Positions 49,021 to 60,520 of a stretch of 64,000 nucleotides of DNA are shown here, one piece after another (the first letter of the stretch is position 1; each line of letters opens with the position of its first letter). The notes under the pieces were generated by a model. That model did not search any database and was not told where the DNA came from. It saw only the letters and a list, made by a program, of their open reading frames with translations. The position numbers and the translations under genes are program-made. The stretch comes from Alitta virens (taxonomy: Eukaryota; Annelida; Polychaeta; Phyllodocida; Nereididae): the NCBI GenBank assembly GCA_932294295.1, contig OW028575.1, positions 42,194,753 through 42,258,752 on the forward strand. The letters are read 5' to 3'.

Positions 49021-49110
49021 TCTGGATAGATAGATAGATAGATAGATATGGAAAGTGCAACCCTCTAAGGCAAGTTCTTGCCACTAGAAAGGGTTGATTG
49101 ATGAGGTGAG
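49021..49110 (+). repeat. Retroposon-like repeat adjoining a (GATA)n microsatellite, copy 1
   Basis: A (GATA)n run at about 49025-49048 is followed by ggaaagtgcaaccctctaag, gcaagttcttgcc and gggttgattgatga. The reverse complement of the same arrangement, including the tetranucleotide, is at about 60270-60367. This suggests a dispersed element family with a GATA microsatellite end. Confidence 0.55.
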
Positions 49111-49498
49111 AGAGAGGAGTAATTGATACATAATAGGGGCGTGGCTAGGCTTTATCAGAAGAATACGTAAGCTTTGGTGTATGCCACGTAAGAGTCACGC
49201 ATTTCCGCCGTATCACACGTCATGTACGTGGACTTTACACCAAAAGAGAGACGGAAAAACCACGGAAGACTGACGTTTACGACGTAAGACCCGAAGACGG
49301 AAGCCTATGTATAATTCGCCGACTACGACGGAACTTGACGTAGAAACGACGTATCAACCATGGAAACGACAGAAGACAACAAATCAACGAGGGAACACGA
49401 CGAATCAACGGCGACAACCACATATTTTTTTTCATGGCTGCGGCATATATAAAGGCCCACATGTGTTGTTCCTCCTCATTTCTACCTCTGCCAGCCAC

Positions 49499-50608
49499 AT
49501 GTCAGGACATCCAGAAGAAGATCTACAGCTTATACAACTAGCTCAGGCCAGCATGGAGTTGAATCTTCAACTAGCTATTGTATTGGAAGCTGTGCAAAAT
49601 GAAAGCCTTCACAGAGAAGAATGAAGAAGCATACAAATGTTATTAGCAAGGAAGAGGAGGAAAATTTCAAAGAAAAGATTTTGGGTCAGGCCATGGCTGC
49701 TAAGACGACCGCAGATGTGGCAATATGAACACTTGCTGATTGAATTGAGGGAAGAGAATCCAATACATTACAAGAACTTCCTCAGAATGGAGCCTGCAAT
49801 GTTTCAGGAGCTCCTTGCTAAAGTTGGTCTTAGGATAAAGAAGAAAAACACTTTCTGGAGAAAAGCTTTGGAGCCAGGACTGAAGCTAGCCATCACTCCT
49901 TGCTATTTGGTGAGTGGTAACAGCTACAAGTCCCTCATGTATGGCTTCAGAGTGGCCAGCAACACCACATTCGAGATGTCTGTGAAGCCATCATTGCAAA
50001 ATATGCTGAACATGTCATCTCCTGTCCTACAACTCCTGACGAGTGGGAACAAGTTGCTGATCTGTTTGCGTCAAGATGGAACTTCCCTAACTGCATTGGA
50101 GCCATAGATGGAAAGCATGTGACCATTAAGTGTCCTCCCAAAGGTGGCTCAGTGACTACATGGTTTCCACTCCATTGTACTCATGGCTCTTGTGGATGCT
50201 GACTACAAGTTTATATGTGGATTGTGGAGCAAATGGATCTGTCTCTGACAGCGGAGTTTTTGCTGAGACCTCCTTGAGGGAAGCTTTAGAAGATGGCAGT
50301 ATTGGATTCAATGTTGGAGACGATGCCTTCCCCTTGAGAGAAGTTGGCTCATGAAACCTTGGCCCCTTAGGAACATGACAAGACAGCAGAGAAGCTACAA
50401 CTACAGGCTATCACGAGCAAGAAGAGTTGTGGAGAATGCCTTTGGAGTTTTGACCGCAAGGTTCCGCTGTTTACTGACAACCATGCCCCAGAAAACGAAG
50501 ACAGTGGAAGCCATAGTCTTAGCCTGCTGTTGCCTGCACAACCTCATGCGGATTAGGTATCCTGTAGCCCACAACTACAAACTTGACCAGGAGGACGCAG
50601 ACCCATGA
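49499..50608 (+). pseudogene. PIF/Harbinger transposase (DDE_Tnp_4), broken
   Basis: The reading starts MSGHPEEDLQLIQLAQASME. It is interrupted in frame by TGA at 49622-49624, then continues through KRFWVRPWLLRRPQMWQYEH and RKALEPGLKLAITPCYL. Frameshifts follow near 49968, 50155-50220 and 50341. Across the frames, the catalytic triad context is present: GAIDGKHVTIKCP (first Asp), LVDADYKFI (second Asp) and SRARRVVENAFGVLTARFRC (Glu). The family's terminal VLACCCLHNLMR is also readable. Full-length relatives are about 350-400 aa. It cannot make an intact enzyme. Confidence 0.85.
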
Positions 50609-50814
50609 GTTGCTTCCTGGACCTTGGAGGGATGGTGGACTTACAGATGTACCAGCAGAACATAGAAGGAACTATGCCAACCAGAATGCCAAGCAGCAAC
50701 GCCTTTACCTGGTCGATTATGTCAATTCCCCTGCAGGAAGTGTTCCATGGCAGGATGATATGATACGAAGATCCAGCATTCTTAATCAAAGCTTGTCAGT
50801 CTTCTTAATCAAAG

Positions 50815-50870
50815 CTCAGTCTTCTTTCTGATCTTCTTCTCAGCAACATCAGCAGCATTAGGAGGAGTAA
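50815..50870. repeat. Copy of MADF-gene sequence placed after the transposase
   Basis: About 56 bp (cttctttctgatcttcttct ... ggaggagtaa) is identical in the same orientation to 53004-53058, inside the MADF-like coding region. An internal template switch or gene-conversion event in the transposon would explain it. Confidence 0.85.
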
Positions 50871-50877
50871 GACTACA

Positions 50878-51662
50878 AGTCTTCTTCCTGCAGCAATTGC
50901 ACTTTCAGCAAGTCTGCATTAAACATCCAGCATGACTACTAGTCTTCTTCCTGCAGCAATTGCACCTTCAGCAAGTCTGCATTAAACATCCATCAGTGAC
51001 TACAAGTCATCCTTCCTGTTGCAAGTCTTCAGTCCTGGGAAAAAAAAACCCCCGTTGGCCTTTTTCAAGGCCACCAAATCCTCCCAAGAGAGCAAACCAT
51101 GTACACATTTTGTGCTTACCTTAAAAAAAAAAAAGTTCCCTTTCTGACCTTTCAAAAAACCTGGCATGTAATGTTATCTTCTTATTACTTATTACTCTGT
51201 AATAACTTTTATTTGCAATGCAATATGTAACTTATTCATTTTATACATTCTTAATCTTATAGGAAAACACATTTTATGCCATTTCATCTTTATTACATTT
51301 TTGCAAATTGTAAGTGCTATATTTGCAAAAGTTATATTACCTAATACTACTTCAATAATTATTCAGCAATTGCTGCAGGAATTCCTTACTTAATTTTAAT
51401 TATAGGTAAAGTTTAGGTAATAATAAAAAGGAAAAAAGGGGAAAGTTTTCTTGAGAGGGAGGATTGTTTAGTGGGCAAATAAGGGAACTGTTTTTTTTTG
51501 TTTTGTTTTTTTTGTAAACACAAAATATGAACATGGTTTGCTATCTTGAAAAAGGCCAAGTGTTTTGCAGCAGGAAGGACGACTTGTATACTCACTGATG
51601 GATGTTTAATGCAGACTTGCTGAAGGTGCAGTTGTGGAGGAAGAAGACTCGTATTCATGCTG
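50878..51662. repeat. Internal inverted repeat of the Harbinger element
   Basis: A block with gcaccttcagcaagtctgca and ttaaacatccatcagtga occurs in tandem at 50878-50930 and 50938-50990. It occurs inverted at about 51535-51662, including the flanking ggcctttttcaa segment. A third, shorter inverse copy is at 51721-51775. The arms lie between the two convergent genes, where their 3' ends meet. Confidence 0.75.
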
Positions 51663-52584
51663 GAGCTTCATATCATCTCTTTCGGCAGAAGTGGTCATTG
51701 AAGACGCTGAGTTTCACCAAGAATAAGGATGACTTGTAGTCACTGAAGGATGTTTAAATGCAGACTTGCTACTTAGCAGGGGACTGTTGCAATTGCTGCA
51801 TGAAGGAATTGTTCAGACTTGCATTGGGAAAGGAAACTGCATAAATTCGTGGGAGTTGAAGTACCAGTTGGGTCACCAGAGACCAAAAATGCCACAGAAG
51901 GTGGGTTGCTTAAAGGAAGTCCAGCAACACCAGACGAAGAACCAAGGACTGCAGGATAAACTGGTGCACCAGATGCAGCAGCAGCCACAGACGTCGGAGG
52001 CTGGAAACTGGAAGACTGCTCAGGCTGGAATAGAAGGCGGAGCAGGCTGGGCAGTGGGAGGCTGGCCTTGCTAGAAGGTACTTGCTGTAGCAGAAGAAGA
52101 GGAAGAAGGAGTTGCCATTCGCACCGGTTGTAACATGGTCCACTGTTTCTCAGGAGTCATCTGGGAAAAGCTCTGGTATTGATACCCTTGGTAATATCCA
52201 TGCTGCAGTTGCTGTTGCTGCTGCTGCCGCTGCTGCCGCTGTTCTTGCTGCTCTCTGGCTCTTCTTGCTTGTCTGGCTTGACGTTTAACTCGAAGAAGCA
52301 TAGTCATGACATTATGCTTGAAGTCCTCCTAGGTATCAAAATCCAATTCAACACATTCCCTGTAGATATATTCCACCATTTTTCAGGCCCTGGCAGCTTG
52401 CCATTCAGGAGCAGGGTGCCCAACTTGCTGCATCATCTCATCAATGTTGGCTGCTGTCTTTCTGCTGTCACAACTAGGTCAGTAATAAGCAATGACTGTG
52501 GTTCTGCTACCGCCTTCTTCTTCTTGAAGGGCCCTCCCTTCGTACTTGGGAAGACTTGAACTTCTTGGCCTGAGTCCTGATCAT

Positions 52585-53328
52585 CTACTTCAAACCTGAA
52601 TCAACTTGACTGGCACTGGAATATGCTATGTAAGACATGCCTCTTCTGGTCTTCTCAATTTTTTTCTTCAGGTTGATGGCCTGGCGAGAAGGTACCCTCT
52701 TGATGTGTTCATCCAGGAAGCCGAAATTAGCGCACACCCACTTCTTCTCTGTAGGATGCCTAGGTGCAGTTCCTGAAGGACCCAATTTCATCAACTTGCC
52801 CACGTAGGTACGCATTGACTCCAACCAAGTCTTCAGTTGCTGGCCAGTGCAAGGGACTGACAGAGTCTCAGCCATCTCTTCCATCATCCTATTCTTCTTT
52901 TGCTGGTCCTTAGAGTCCCTCATTGTTCTGTCGAAGAATATGGGGTTCTCCCTGTACCATTCTGCCATCTTCTGTTCATCTGCAGCTGGGAGGCAAAGCT
53001 TGTCAGTCTTCTTTCTGATCTTCTTCTCAGCAACATCAGCAGCATTAGGAGGAGTAACTTGCACAGAAGACTGGTCTTCTTGTCCAGAGTGGGAGGGTTG
53101 AACAGTAGAAGCAGAAGCAGGATCATCAGCAGCAAGGGACTTCTTCTACTTCCTTCTACTATCTATGACTGGCATGTCGCTGACATCAGTGTCTTGTTCC
53201 TTGTCGGTATCTTTGTCGGTATCCTTGTCCGTATCTTTGTCCATATCCTTGTCCGTATCCTTGGCAAGGGCAACAGAAGAGGCAGCATCTTCTTCAGTAG
53301 ATTCTTGAGGCACTGAAGGAGGAGGCAT
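52585..53328 (-). pseudogene. Harbinger-associated MADF (Myb/SANT-like) DNA-binding protein, broken
   Basis: Starting at the ATG at 53328, the protein has an acidic (DTDK)n repeat (about 53204-53262). An in-frame TAG occurs at 53144-53146. The same frame then continues SLAADDPASASTVQPSHSG and VQVTPPNAADVAEKK to the MADF domain: MAEWYRENPIFFDRTMRDS ... LKTWLESMRTYVGKL. Such proteins work with the Harbinger transposase in nuclear import and DNA binding. A Gln-rich C-terminal segment, QMTPEKQWTMLQPV, at 52307-52071 probably belonged to it but is out of frame. Confidence 0.75.
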
Positions 53329-53463
53329 TTACTTTGCAATATTCCATCTCTTTTTCAGTCCCATGTTGACTTTAAAAGTCTGGCGAAGACTAGACGAAAG
53401 ACTAGGCGAAGACTAGGTATAGGTTCGTGTCCAGCAAAGCCATAATAATTGTGTGAATGAAGT

Positions 53464-53840
53464 TTGCAACACCAGGGGCGCTTAAATAGTCCAGGGTTAT
53501 GTCACATTTTTTTCGTCGTTATTACATGGTTCTTACGCCGGGACTTATGTAGACCTTACGTACCATACGTCAATATTGATTTTCCCTTTATGCTACACTT
53601 CGCTTACATAGAACCTTACATGGCTTACTTTGACACTTGCGGTGCTTACGTGGGTGGTTCCGTGGCTTACTTAGCTGATCCAAAAATAAAGACGACGGAG
53701 GACCGACGGAAGGTGACGTAAGACTCGTGTAGCTTTGGCGTATGCCAGGAATGAGCCACTGATGTTGGCGTATAATCCACGTAAGAACCACATAAAAATC
53801 TTTTCGGCTCAATCTTAACTTTTATGCATGCATGAAAATT
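53464..53840. repeat. Harbinger subterminal region rich in cttacgt words
   Basis: Many variants of cttacgt, cttacat and cttactt occur every 15-25 bp. A gtagctttggcgtatgcca block directly repeats the left-side gtaagctttggtgtatgcca at about 49168. They are likely transposase or MADF binding sites. Confidence 0.5.
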
Positions 53841-54399
53841 CCATTAAAACAGCCAGAACTCGCATCAGTCATGTCAACGCGGGAAAGTGAAGTAACCAAT
53901 GTATGCCCACACAAACTTCACGTTATCTTACGAAAGCCGATTGAATGCTTTACGTGGCCGTTCCGTTGCTTTCCGTTGCTGGCTATGTGAGATCTACTTA
54001 ACCTAAATAAACCAGGTTCAATTTGGCCAAAAAAACCCCCATAGTCCTAATCCAAATCTGAAAAAAAAAGAGATAAAAATCAGGAGATACATATGCTCCT
54101 ATTTGTAGATGATGCATATAATACTCATTTTTACGTTTTCCACTCTTTGAAAGCTTGGTTGTATTGTGTTCAAATAATTCATTGTTTTGGGTTTAAAGAA
54201 TTTGTGGCACTAGAGATTCTTGACCTTGACCAACCAGTTTGGAGCTTAGATCCCATGTCGCGAAATAGGCAGGCACCCATATGGAGCCTCTCAGGTCAGG
54301 TGATATAGGTTTAATAAGGTCAAACTCAGAGTGCCAGCGAGAAGCCCAACCGAGTGAGTTAATTTAGTTCTTTTAGCCCTTTCAATTTAATTTACAAGC

Positions 54400-54565
54400 C
54401 AACACTGGCTTATTGAAGTACGAGAGGAGACACGAAATGTTAAGGATAGTCAGATTTATAGCTATTTATGACCCTAAGGTAAAGAAGCATTACTCAATAA
54501 CCGACATCAGAAAATATAGCTTCGTAAATAGAATCACAATCTATGGAATTCCCTACCACAAAACG
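54400..54565 (+). pseudogene. LINE relic, C-terminal RT tail
   Basis: The translation gives YDPKVKKHYSITDIRKYSFV and NRI, then after a frameshift TGGAATTCCCTACCACAAAAC, i.e. WNSLPQN. FVNRI...WNSLP is the conserved end of CR1/jockey ORF2, as also seen at 39200 in this window. Confidence 0.6.
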
Positions 54566-54849
54566 GAAACTGCTTGCCAAATATGACATCGATGCAAAAT
54601 TACCAACATCAATTTATACAAACTACCAGGCGCGCATGCTGCTTCTTGGGCCATTTTCACAATGTCGAGGTTTCGCTCACTCGAGCGACCCTTTGACCCC
54701 TTTAGCTGGGTTTGGATTGCAACTGTCACCATCTACAATAATGGATAGACTTGCAGATGCAGTCTTCTGGTGGATAATATCAGCGTTTAAGCCAATCAGA
54801 CGCCAGTTTGCACTGTGCCATGTTTTTAAAAACTTATAAAATCAACACA

Positions 54850-55390
54850 GACTTAATACCGAATAGTAAAAGATCAAAATGTGAACACCATGGTTCTTAA
54901 AAGTGTTTTTGCACATCTGATTGTGTAAAAGATGGCATGACTAGTTTGTGGCATGAAATCAGATGCAGGCTCTTGAAAACTTCTTGGGCAATCAGTCGTA
55001 TTTTGCACATACAGGGTGGCTCTTCGCGACTTTTGCAGCAGCTCCTCATAAGTCGAGATTGTGTCCTTGTGCTTGAGCTGAAGCACCCTTTCCTGATTTT
55101 TTCCATTTTTTCATACTTCCTGTGCCACAGAAGTTTTAAACGATTGGGCAGTGTTCTGGAATCTTCGCAATATGTTCAGCTGTCTTGATGCCTTCTTGCA
55201 GATGTTTTCAATATGCTGGTGGAATGACAACTTGGCATCAATCATAATTCCCAAGGGCTGCATTTGATTTTTGTTTTTGCAAAGGGTTAGTATGATGAAA
55301 ATGGATTCTGGAACTGCATGTTGGCTCTAGGCAGATTTCATAGGCATAACTAGGAACTTGTCTGGATTAACTTTCATGATGAAATATATA
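54850..55390 (-). pseudogene. LINE relic, RT thumb region
   Basis: Minus-strand frames give VNPDKFLVMP, then LGIMIDAKLSFHQHIENICK, KASRQLNILRRF, STYEELLQKS and RATLYVQNTTD. This is the conserved region after the RT catalytic core (KxSRQLNALKR ... SSYEELLxKxGRPTLY). The frame is broken at several places, and it lies next to the inverted satellite region. Confidence 0.75.
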
Positions 55391-55574
55391 TGTGGTCTGA
55401 ATGGTTAAGGTAAATAATTGAATACTCAGTGGGTCTGCTATTATTTTTAAATTGAAAAACAGAACTCTGCCAAATTACTTTCAAAATTGGCAATATTTGA
55501 GATATTCCGATGTTCATTCCTATATGCTTTTGGGTCCTAAAATTTTAAACAGCTGTCCGGATAGATCAGTGAAG

Positions 55575-55690
55575 TTGGCTACCCGAACCTAGCTACCTGA
55601 CAGCTACCTGGCAGCTACCTGAAGGTGTAAAGTTAGCTACCCGAACCCAGCTACCTGACAGCTACCTGGCAGCTACCCGAACTTTCCATG
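55575..55690. repeat. Outer edge of left satellite array with reversed GCTACCTGGCAGCTACC motifs
   Basis: A block of about 55 bp, ggctacccgaacctagctac ... ctggcagctacc, occurs twice. It carries the 19-bp monomer junction motif in the orientation of the right-hand array, i.e. opposite to the array it borders. Confidence 0.7.
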
Positions 55691-57905
55691 TATATAACTC
55701 AAAAACCGTTGAGTGTAATTTTTCCGTTTTTGCGCCAAAAGATACTTAGGGCAAAGGTTTACGTTCTAGAATTTTTTCGGAATTTTCCGAGTACGTCGAA
55801 GATGTGATAAATCAAAATAATTGAAAAAATGACGTTTTTTACCGTAACGCAAACGGTAGCTTTTTGGAGTGTCCGGTTGAGAAAGCGCCGGTAGAAAACA
55901 AAAATGAACTTTTATGTCTAACTTTTAGCATAGACAAAACTAGCCTTTGCAACCCTTAAAGGGGTCAAATTCATTAGTACTTTCGGGTAGCTGCCAGGTA
56001 GCTGGAATTTGGCTCGCCTCTTTTTTGCCACCCTCTCGTAAACGGTTTCACGGATCTTTACCGTTTTTGACACAAAGATACATTTGGCATAGGTCTACAT
56101 TTTAGAATTTTTCCAGAATTTTCCAAAGGGTTACGGCTCTGTAATATAAAAAAAACTAAAAAACAACCTCTATTGCCGTAGCTGCCATTGTAAATTTACC
56201 GGTTGACCGGTTGGGACAGTACCGGTAAAAAACAAAAATTAACTTTTGTATCTAACTTTTGCAATATGTAAAACTGACCTGTGCACCCGTTAAGTGGGTG
56301 TAATTAGGCCTTAGATTCGGGTAGCTGCCAGGTAGCTAGCTTCGCTATCGCATATTCCTCGAAAACGGTCAAACGTGATTTTTCCGTTTTTGCGCAAAAA
56401 GATACTTAGGGCAAAGGTTTACGTTCTAGAATTTTTTCGGAATTTTCCGAGTACGTCGAAGATGTGATAAATCAAAATAATTGAAAAAATGACGTTTCTT
56501 ACCGTAACGCAAACAGTAGCTTTTTGGAGTGTCCGGTTGAGAAAGCGCCGGTAGAAAACAAAAATGAACTTTTATGTCTAACTTTTAGCATAGACAAAAC
56601 TAGTCTTTGCAACCCTTAAAGGGGTCAAATTCATTAGTACTTTCGGGTAGCTGCCAGGTAGCTGGAATTTGGCTCGCCTCTTTTTTGCCACCCTCTCGTA
56701 AACGGTTTCACGGATCTTTACCGTTTTTGACACAAAGATACATTTGGCATAGGTCTACATTTTAGAATTTTTCCAGAATTTTCCAAAGGGTAACGGCTCT
56801 GTAATATCAAAAAAACTCAAAAACAACCTCTTTTGCCGTAGCTGCCATTGTAAATTTACCGGTTGACCGGTTGGGACAGTACCGGTAATAAACAAAAATT
56901 AACTTTTGTATCTAACTTTTGCAATATGTAAAACTGACCTGTGCACCCGTTAAGTGGGTGTAATTAGGCCTTAGATTCGGGTAGCTGCCAGGTAGCTAGC
57001 TTCGCTATCGCATATTCCTCGAAAACGGTCAAACGTGATTTTTCCGTTTTTGCGCAAAAAGATACTTAGGGCAAAGGTTTACGTTCTAGAATTTTTTCGG
57101 AATTTTCCGAGTACGTCGAAGATGTGATAAATCAAAATAATTGAAAAAATGACGTTTCTTACCGTAACGCAAACAGTAGCTTTTTGGAGTGTCCGGTTGA
57201 GAAAGCGCCGGTAGAAAACAAAAATGAACTTTTATGTCTAACTTTTAGCATAGACAAAACTAGTCTTTGCAACCCTTAAAGGGGTCAAATTCATTAGTAC
57301 TTTCGGGTAGCTGCCAGGTAGCTGGAATTTGGCTCGCCTCTTTTTTGCCACCCTCTCGTAAACGGTTTCACGGATCTTTACCGTTTTTGACACAAAGATA
57401 CATTTGGCATAGGTCTACATTTTAGAATTTTTCCAGAATTTTCCAAAGGGTAACGGCTCTGTAATATCAAAAAAACTCAAAAACAACCTCTTTTGCCGTA
57501 GCTGCCATTGTAAATTTACCGGTTGACCGGTTGGGACAGTACCGGTAAAAAACAAAAATTAACTTTTGTATCTAACTTTTGCAATATGTAAAACTGACCT
57601 GTGCACCCGTTAAGTGGGTGTAATTAGGCCTTAGATTCGGGTAGCTGCCAGGTAGCTAGCTTCGCTATCGCACATTCCTCGAAAACGGTCAAACGTGATT
57701 TTTCCGTTTTTGCGCAAAAAGATACTTAGGGCAAAGGTTTACGTTCTAGAATTTTTTCGGAATTTTCCGAGCACGTCGAAGATGTGATATATCAAAATAA
57801 TTGAAAAAATGACGTTTTTTACCGTAACGCAAACGGTAGTTTTTTGGAGTGTCTGGTTGAGAAAGCGCCGGTAGAAAACAAAAATTTACTTTTGTGTCTA
57901 ACTTG
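55690..57905 (+). repeat. Left satellite array, 660-bp dimeric unit
   Basis: The phrase gatacttagggcaaaggttt recurs at about 55740, 56400, 57060 and 57720, an exact 660-bp period. Each unit has two diverged monomers of about 334 and 326 bp. Both start at tcgggtagctgccaggtagc (55983 and 56317, 56643 and 56977, 57303 and 57637). They align along aaacggt, agatac-t-ggc, tagaattttt, gaattttcc. The central two units are almost identical. There is no credible ORF. Confidence 0.95.
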
Positions 57906-58025
57906 TAGCGTACACAGAACTGCTCCACTCTCTTTCATATTCATACTCTGGTTAATATATTTTTTCCTACATCTTGATGCATTGTGTAGTTCTGCAGTCA
58001 CTGTAAGTAAAGGTTTTATGACAGC
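57905..58025. repeat. Inner inverted flank of the left array
   Basis: The segment with ctccactctctttcatattc, catcttgatgcattgtgtag and ttctgcagtcactgtaagta is the inverse of 61595-61725. The inverted symmetry therefore extends about 120 bp beyond the satellite arrays. Confidence 0.9.
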
Positions 58026-60101
58026 TATTTTCACAGATCTAAATCTAAACAATTTTTATCATTTTAAGCATAGTCTGATTGATGAAAGTAAAAAGTTATA
58101 GATAGATAGCATTTCCCGCCATTTTCGGAGGGCTGCATCTTGTGGCTAGAACCTCTTCTGATGATTCAAGTCAATGTGATCGGCAAATAATGCCAGCGTA
58201 GGATAAAATTACAGCCCAAAAACAATAAGAAGCTGTCGCACAGCTATGTTCGCCTACGTACTAAGCCACAATGCGATACTCCCCCGGTAACTTTTGCTTT
58301 CATCTGGAAACCAAAATGTTGACAAGGACATCATGGACATCACAAACTGAGAACAAAAGTTCTTTCCCCCTTTCATACAATAATTCATACTCAATTTATA
58401 CCCATAGACTCATTTAATCTTTAAGAGTATTTGTCCATTTTGTGAAAGTCATTAGAATTACAACACAGAGGAAAACAAATCCAAACAATTAGGATATTTT
58501 TATGCTTTTTGTGAAGCAATCTACATAGGTGAGTATGAAGATTCAAGGATCCCGAGCAGAGACAGTTACAAATGCCGCATTTGCATTGCATTTTAAATGC
58601 ATATGCACTTGCAAACATTTGCACTTACATTTGCATTTTTTAAACTGAATATTTACATTTGCATTTGATTTTAAAACATTTGCATTTTTTCCAATGTCTT
58701 TCTAAATGCTAGTTTAGGTAAGACTTGAAAATAAGCACATACTAATATTGTAAGTTATAATTAATTACTTGTAATATAACTTACACAGATTTAAAACTTC
58801 ACACAGTAGATAGTTCATTACAAATTGATAAACAATTATTAGCTGAAAAGTCTTCACAAAAGAATGAAAAAGTGGCATTTATTTTATAGGTTAATGTTGC
58901 TCAAATTGTCAATTACTCAATCAATAAGAGTTGTATATACATCAAGTTTCTTATATTATTATCTGCTATTAAAGTGTGCATTGAAACACTTTGAGGTATT
59001 TTTAGTACACATCATATTTACCCCATGGTGTCTTGTGTTACCTATTTGATAAGCTGTCCAATGTATTGATGATCTCTTTTCTAATATCATTTATCTTATC
59101 TCATTTTAAATGATGCATTTTATCAGATTTTTACGGTGGCTGGGATAGGACATGCACTTTTTATTTTTTATTTCGTTCTCACGAAATAGTATTCATGCAG
59201 GATTTCGTTATAACGACATAGTATTTCGTTATAATGAATTACTAATTTGTTCAAACGAAATACTTATTTTGTTTGGACGAAATATTAGTCCCTACAAGAT
59301 TCTTACAAGATCCAAGAAGGGCTGACACTGGTTTTCCAGTGAACCCATCAAAGTTACCTTCTTTTTAACAGAATAAGACACAAGAAAAATGCACACTGTT
59401 AATTTAGTAATGGCTTGGAGAAATTAGACCAGGAGAGGACACTGGGGTACATCAAAGGTAGAATTAGGCCCCCCCCTCCTCCCAACCCCCTCCAAACATT
59501 TCCAACCCCACCCCTGCAGTTTCGTTAAGTGCATTTGATTGAAAACCTATTTCTGGTCATGCTCTTCTGTTGTGATACTGAGGCCTATCTGTCTGTCTAT
59601 CTATCTATCTGGGTTGTAGATAAATTAGGTTATCCCCTACTGAAGAGAAAGGGTGTAGCCACATAGGGGGGGGGGCGATATGGGGTCAGATCCCCCACAC
59701 CCCCACCCTAAGGCCCTTTAGAAGTTGGAATGAAAAATTTGAGAATTTCACCTCTGCGGCATGTTAAGCCAAAATTATATACTATTTAATGTTATTATTT
59801 AGTTAGTGTGAACTTAAATAGTGTTATAAGTTTCTTTTTCTTTTCAAAATTTTTAAAGAGCTCAACCTCTTCAAAATGTTAGCTCTGGTTGCGACCCTCC
59901 CAAAGGAGTTCCACCACTGGTCAAATGACTTTGATTTCATGACTTACATTATGTAGGCCTATAAGCATGCAGTCCCCTCTTGCCTTATAGCTGCAGCCAA
60001 TTTTATTTTTTCGATTTAATAACCTGGTATTCTGTTTGTCATCTTTTTCTACTTGTTGTGGTGTATATATGTATGCAGATAAAGATATCATATAGTGTGC
60101 T

Positions 60102-60126
60102 TGATAGGATAGGATAGGATAGGATA
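60102..60126 (+). repeat. (GGATA)n microsatellite
   Basis: About five pentanucleotide units of aggat in the spacer of the inverted satellite structure. Confidence 0.8.
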
Positions 60127-60269
60127 AGATGCTTTTTCCCCCATTCCAGGCAATCTTCATGTGCAACTTCTCAGCTGAATGGCATTTGGAGATGTTCCCT
60201 TGTACTTGGTGTCTATGCTTAAGCAAATAAAATTCTCCATACATGTGTTACGTAAGTGCATGTGTCCCT

Positions 60270-60367
60270 CTCTTTCAGTTGATAATCAACCCTTGTGAGT
60301 GGGAAAGAACTTGCCTAAAAGGGCTGCACTAAGTTCACTTTCTGCTATCTATCTATCTATCTATCTA
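60270..60367 (-). repeat. Retroposon-like repeat adjoining a (GATA)n microsatellite, copy 2
   Basis: Reverse complement of the 49021-49110 repeat: (TATC)n preceded by agtgcagcccttttaggcaa-type and gggttgattatcaac-type sequence on the minus strand. Confidence 0.55.
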
Positions 60368-60368
60368 T

Positions 60369-60417
<49 letters not shown>

Positions 60418-60487
60418 TCTTTATCAATCAATCAATCAATCTACCTATCTGTCTATCTATCCATCTATCCATCTATCTATCTATCTA

Positions 60488-60518
<31 letters not shown>

Positions 60519-60520
60519 GC
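60345..60520. repeat. Compound microsatellite (CTAT)n-(AT)n-(CTGT)n
   Basis: Consecutive runs of ctat, at, tcaa, ctat and ctgt span about 175 bp. They mark the most length-unstable point of the spacer. Confidence 0.9.

Larger units (their letters stand above)
49140..53990. mobile_element. Decayed PIF/Harbinger DNA transposon
   Basis: The element carries convergent transposase (+) and MADF (-) genes, the standard two-gene layout of PIF/Harbinger. Both subterminal zones (49160-49400 and 53515-53790) are packed with ACGTAAG/CTTACGT-type words. Exact terminal repeats and the 3-bp target duplication could not be fixed, so the boundaries are approximate. Confidence 0.7.

Noticed and set aside
55690..57905. 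CENP-B-box-like motif in the satellite
   Set aside because: Candidates around tttcgggtagctgcc do not satisfy the core pattern NTTCGNNNNANNCGGGN.
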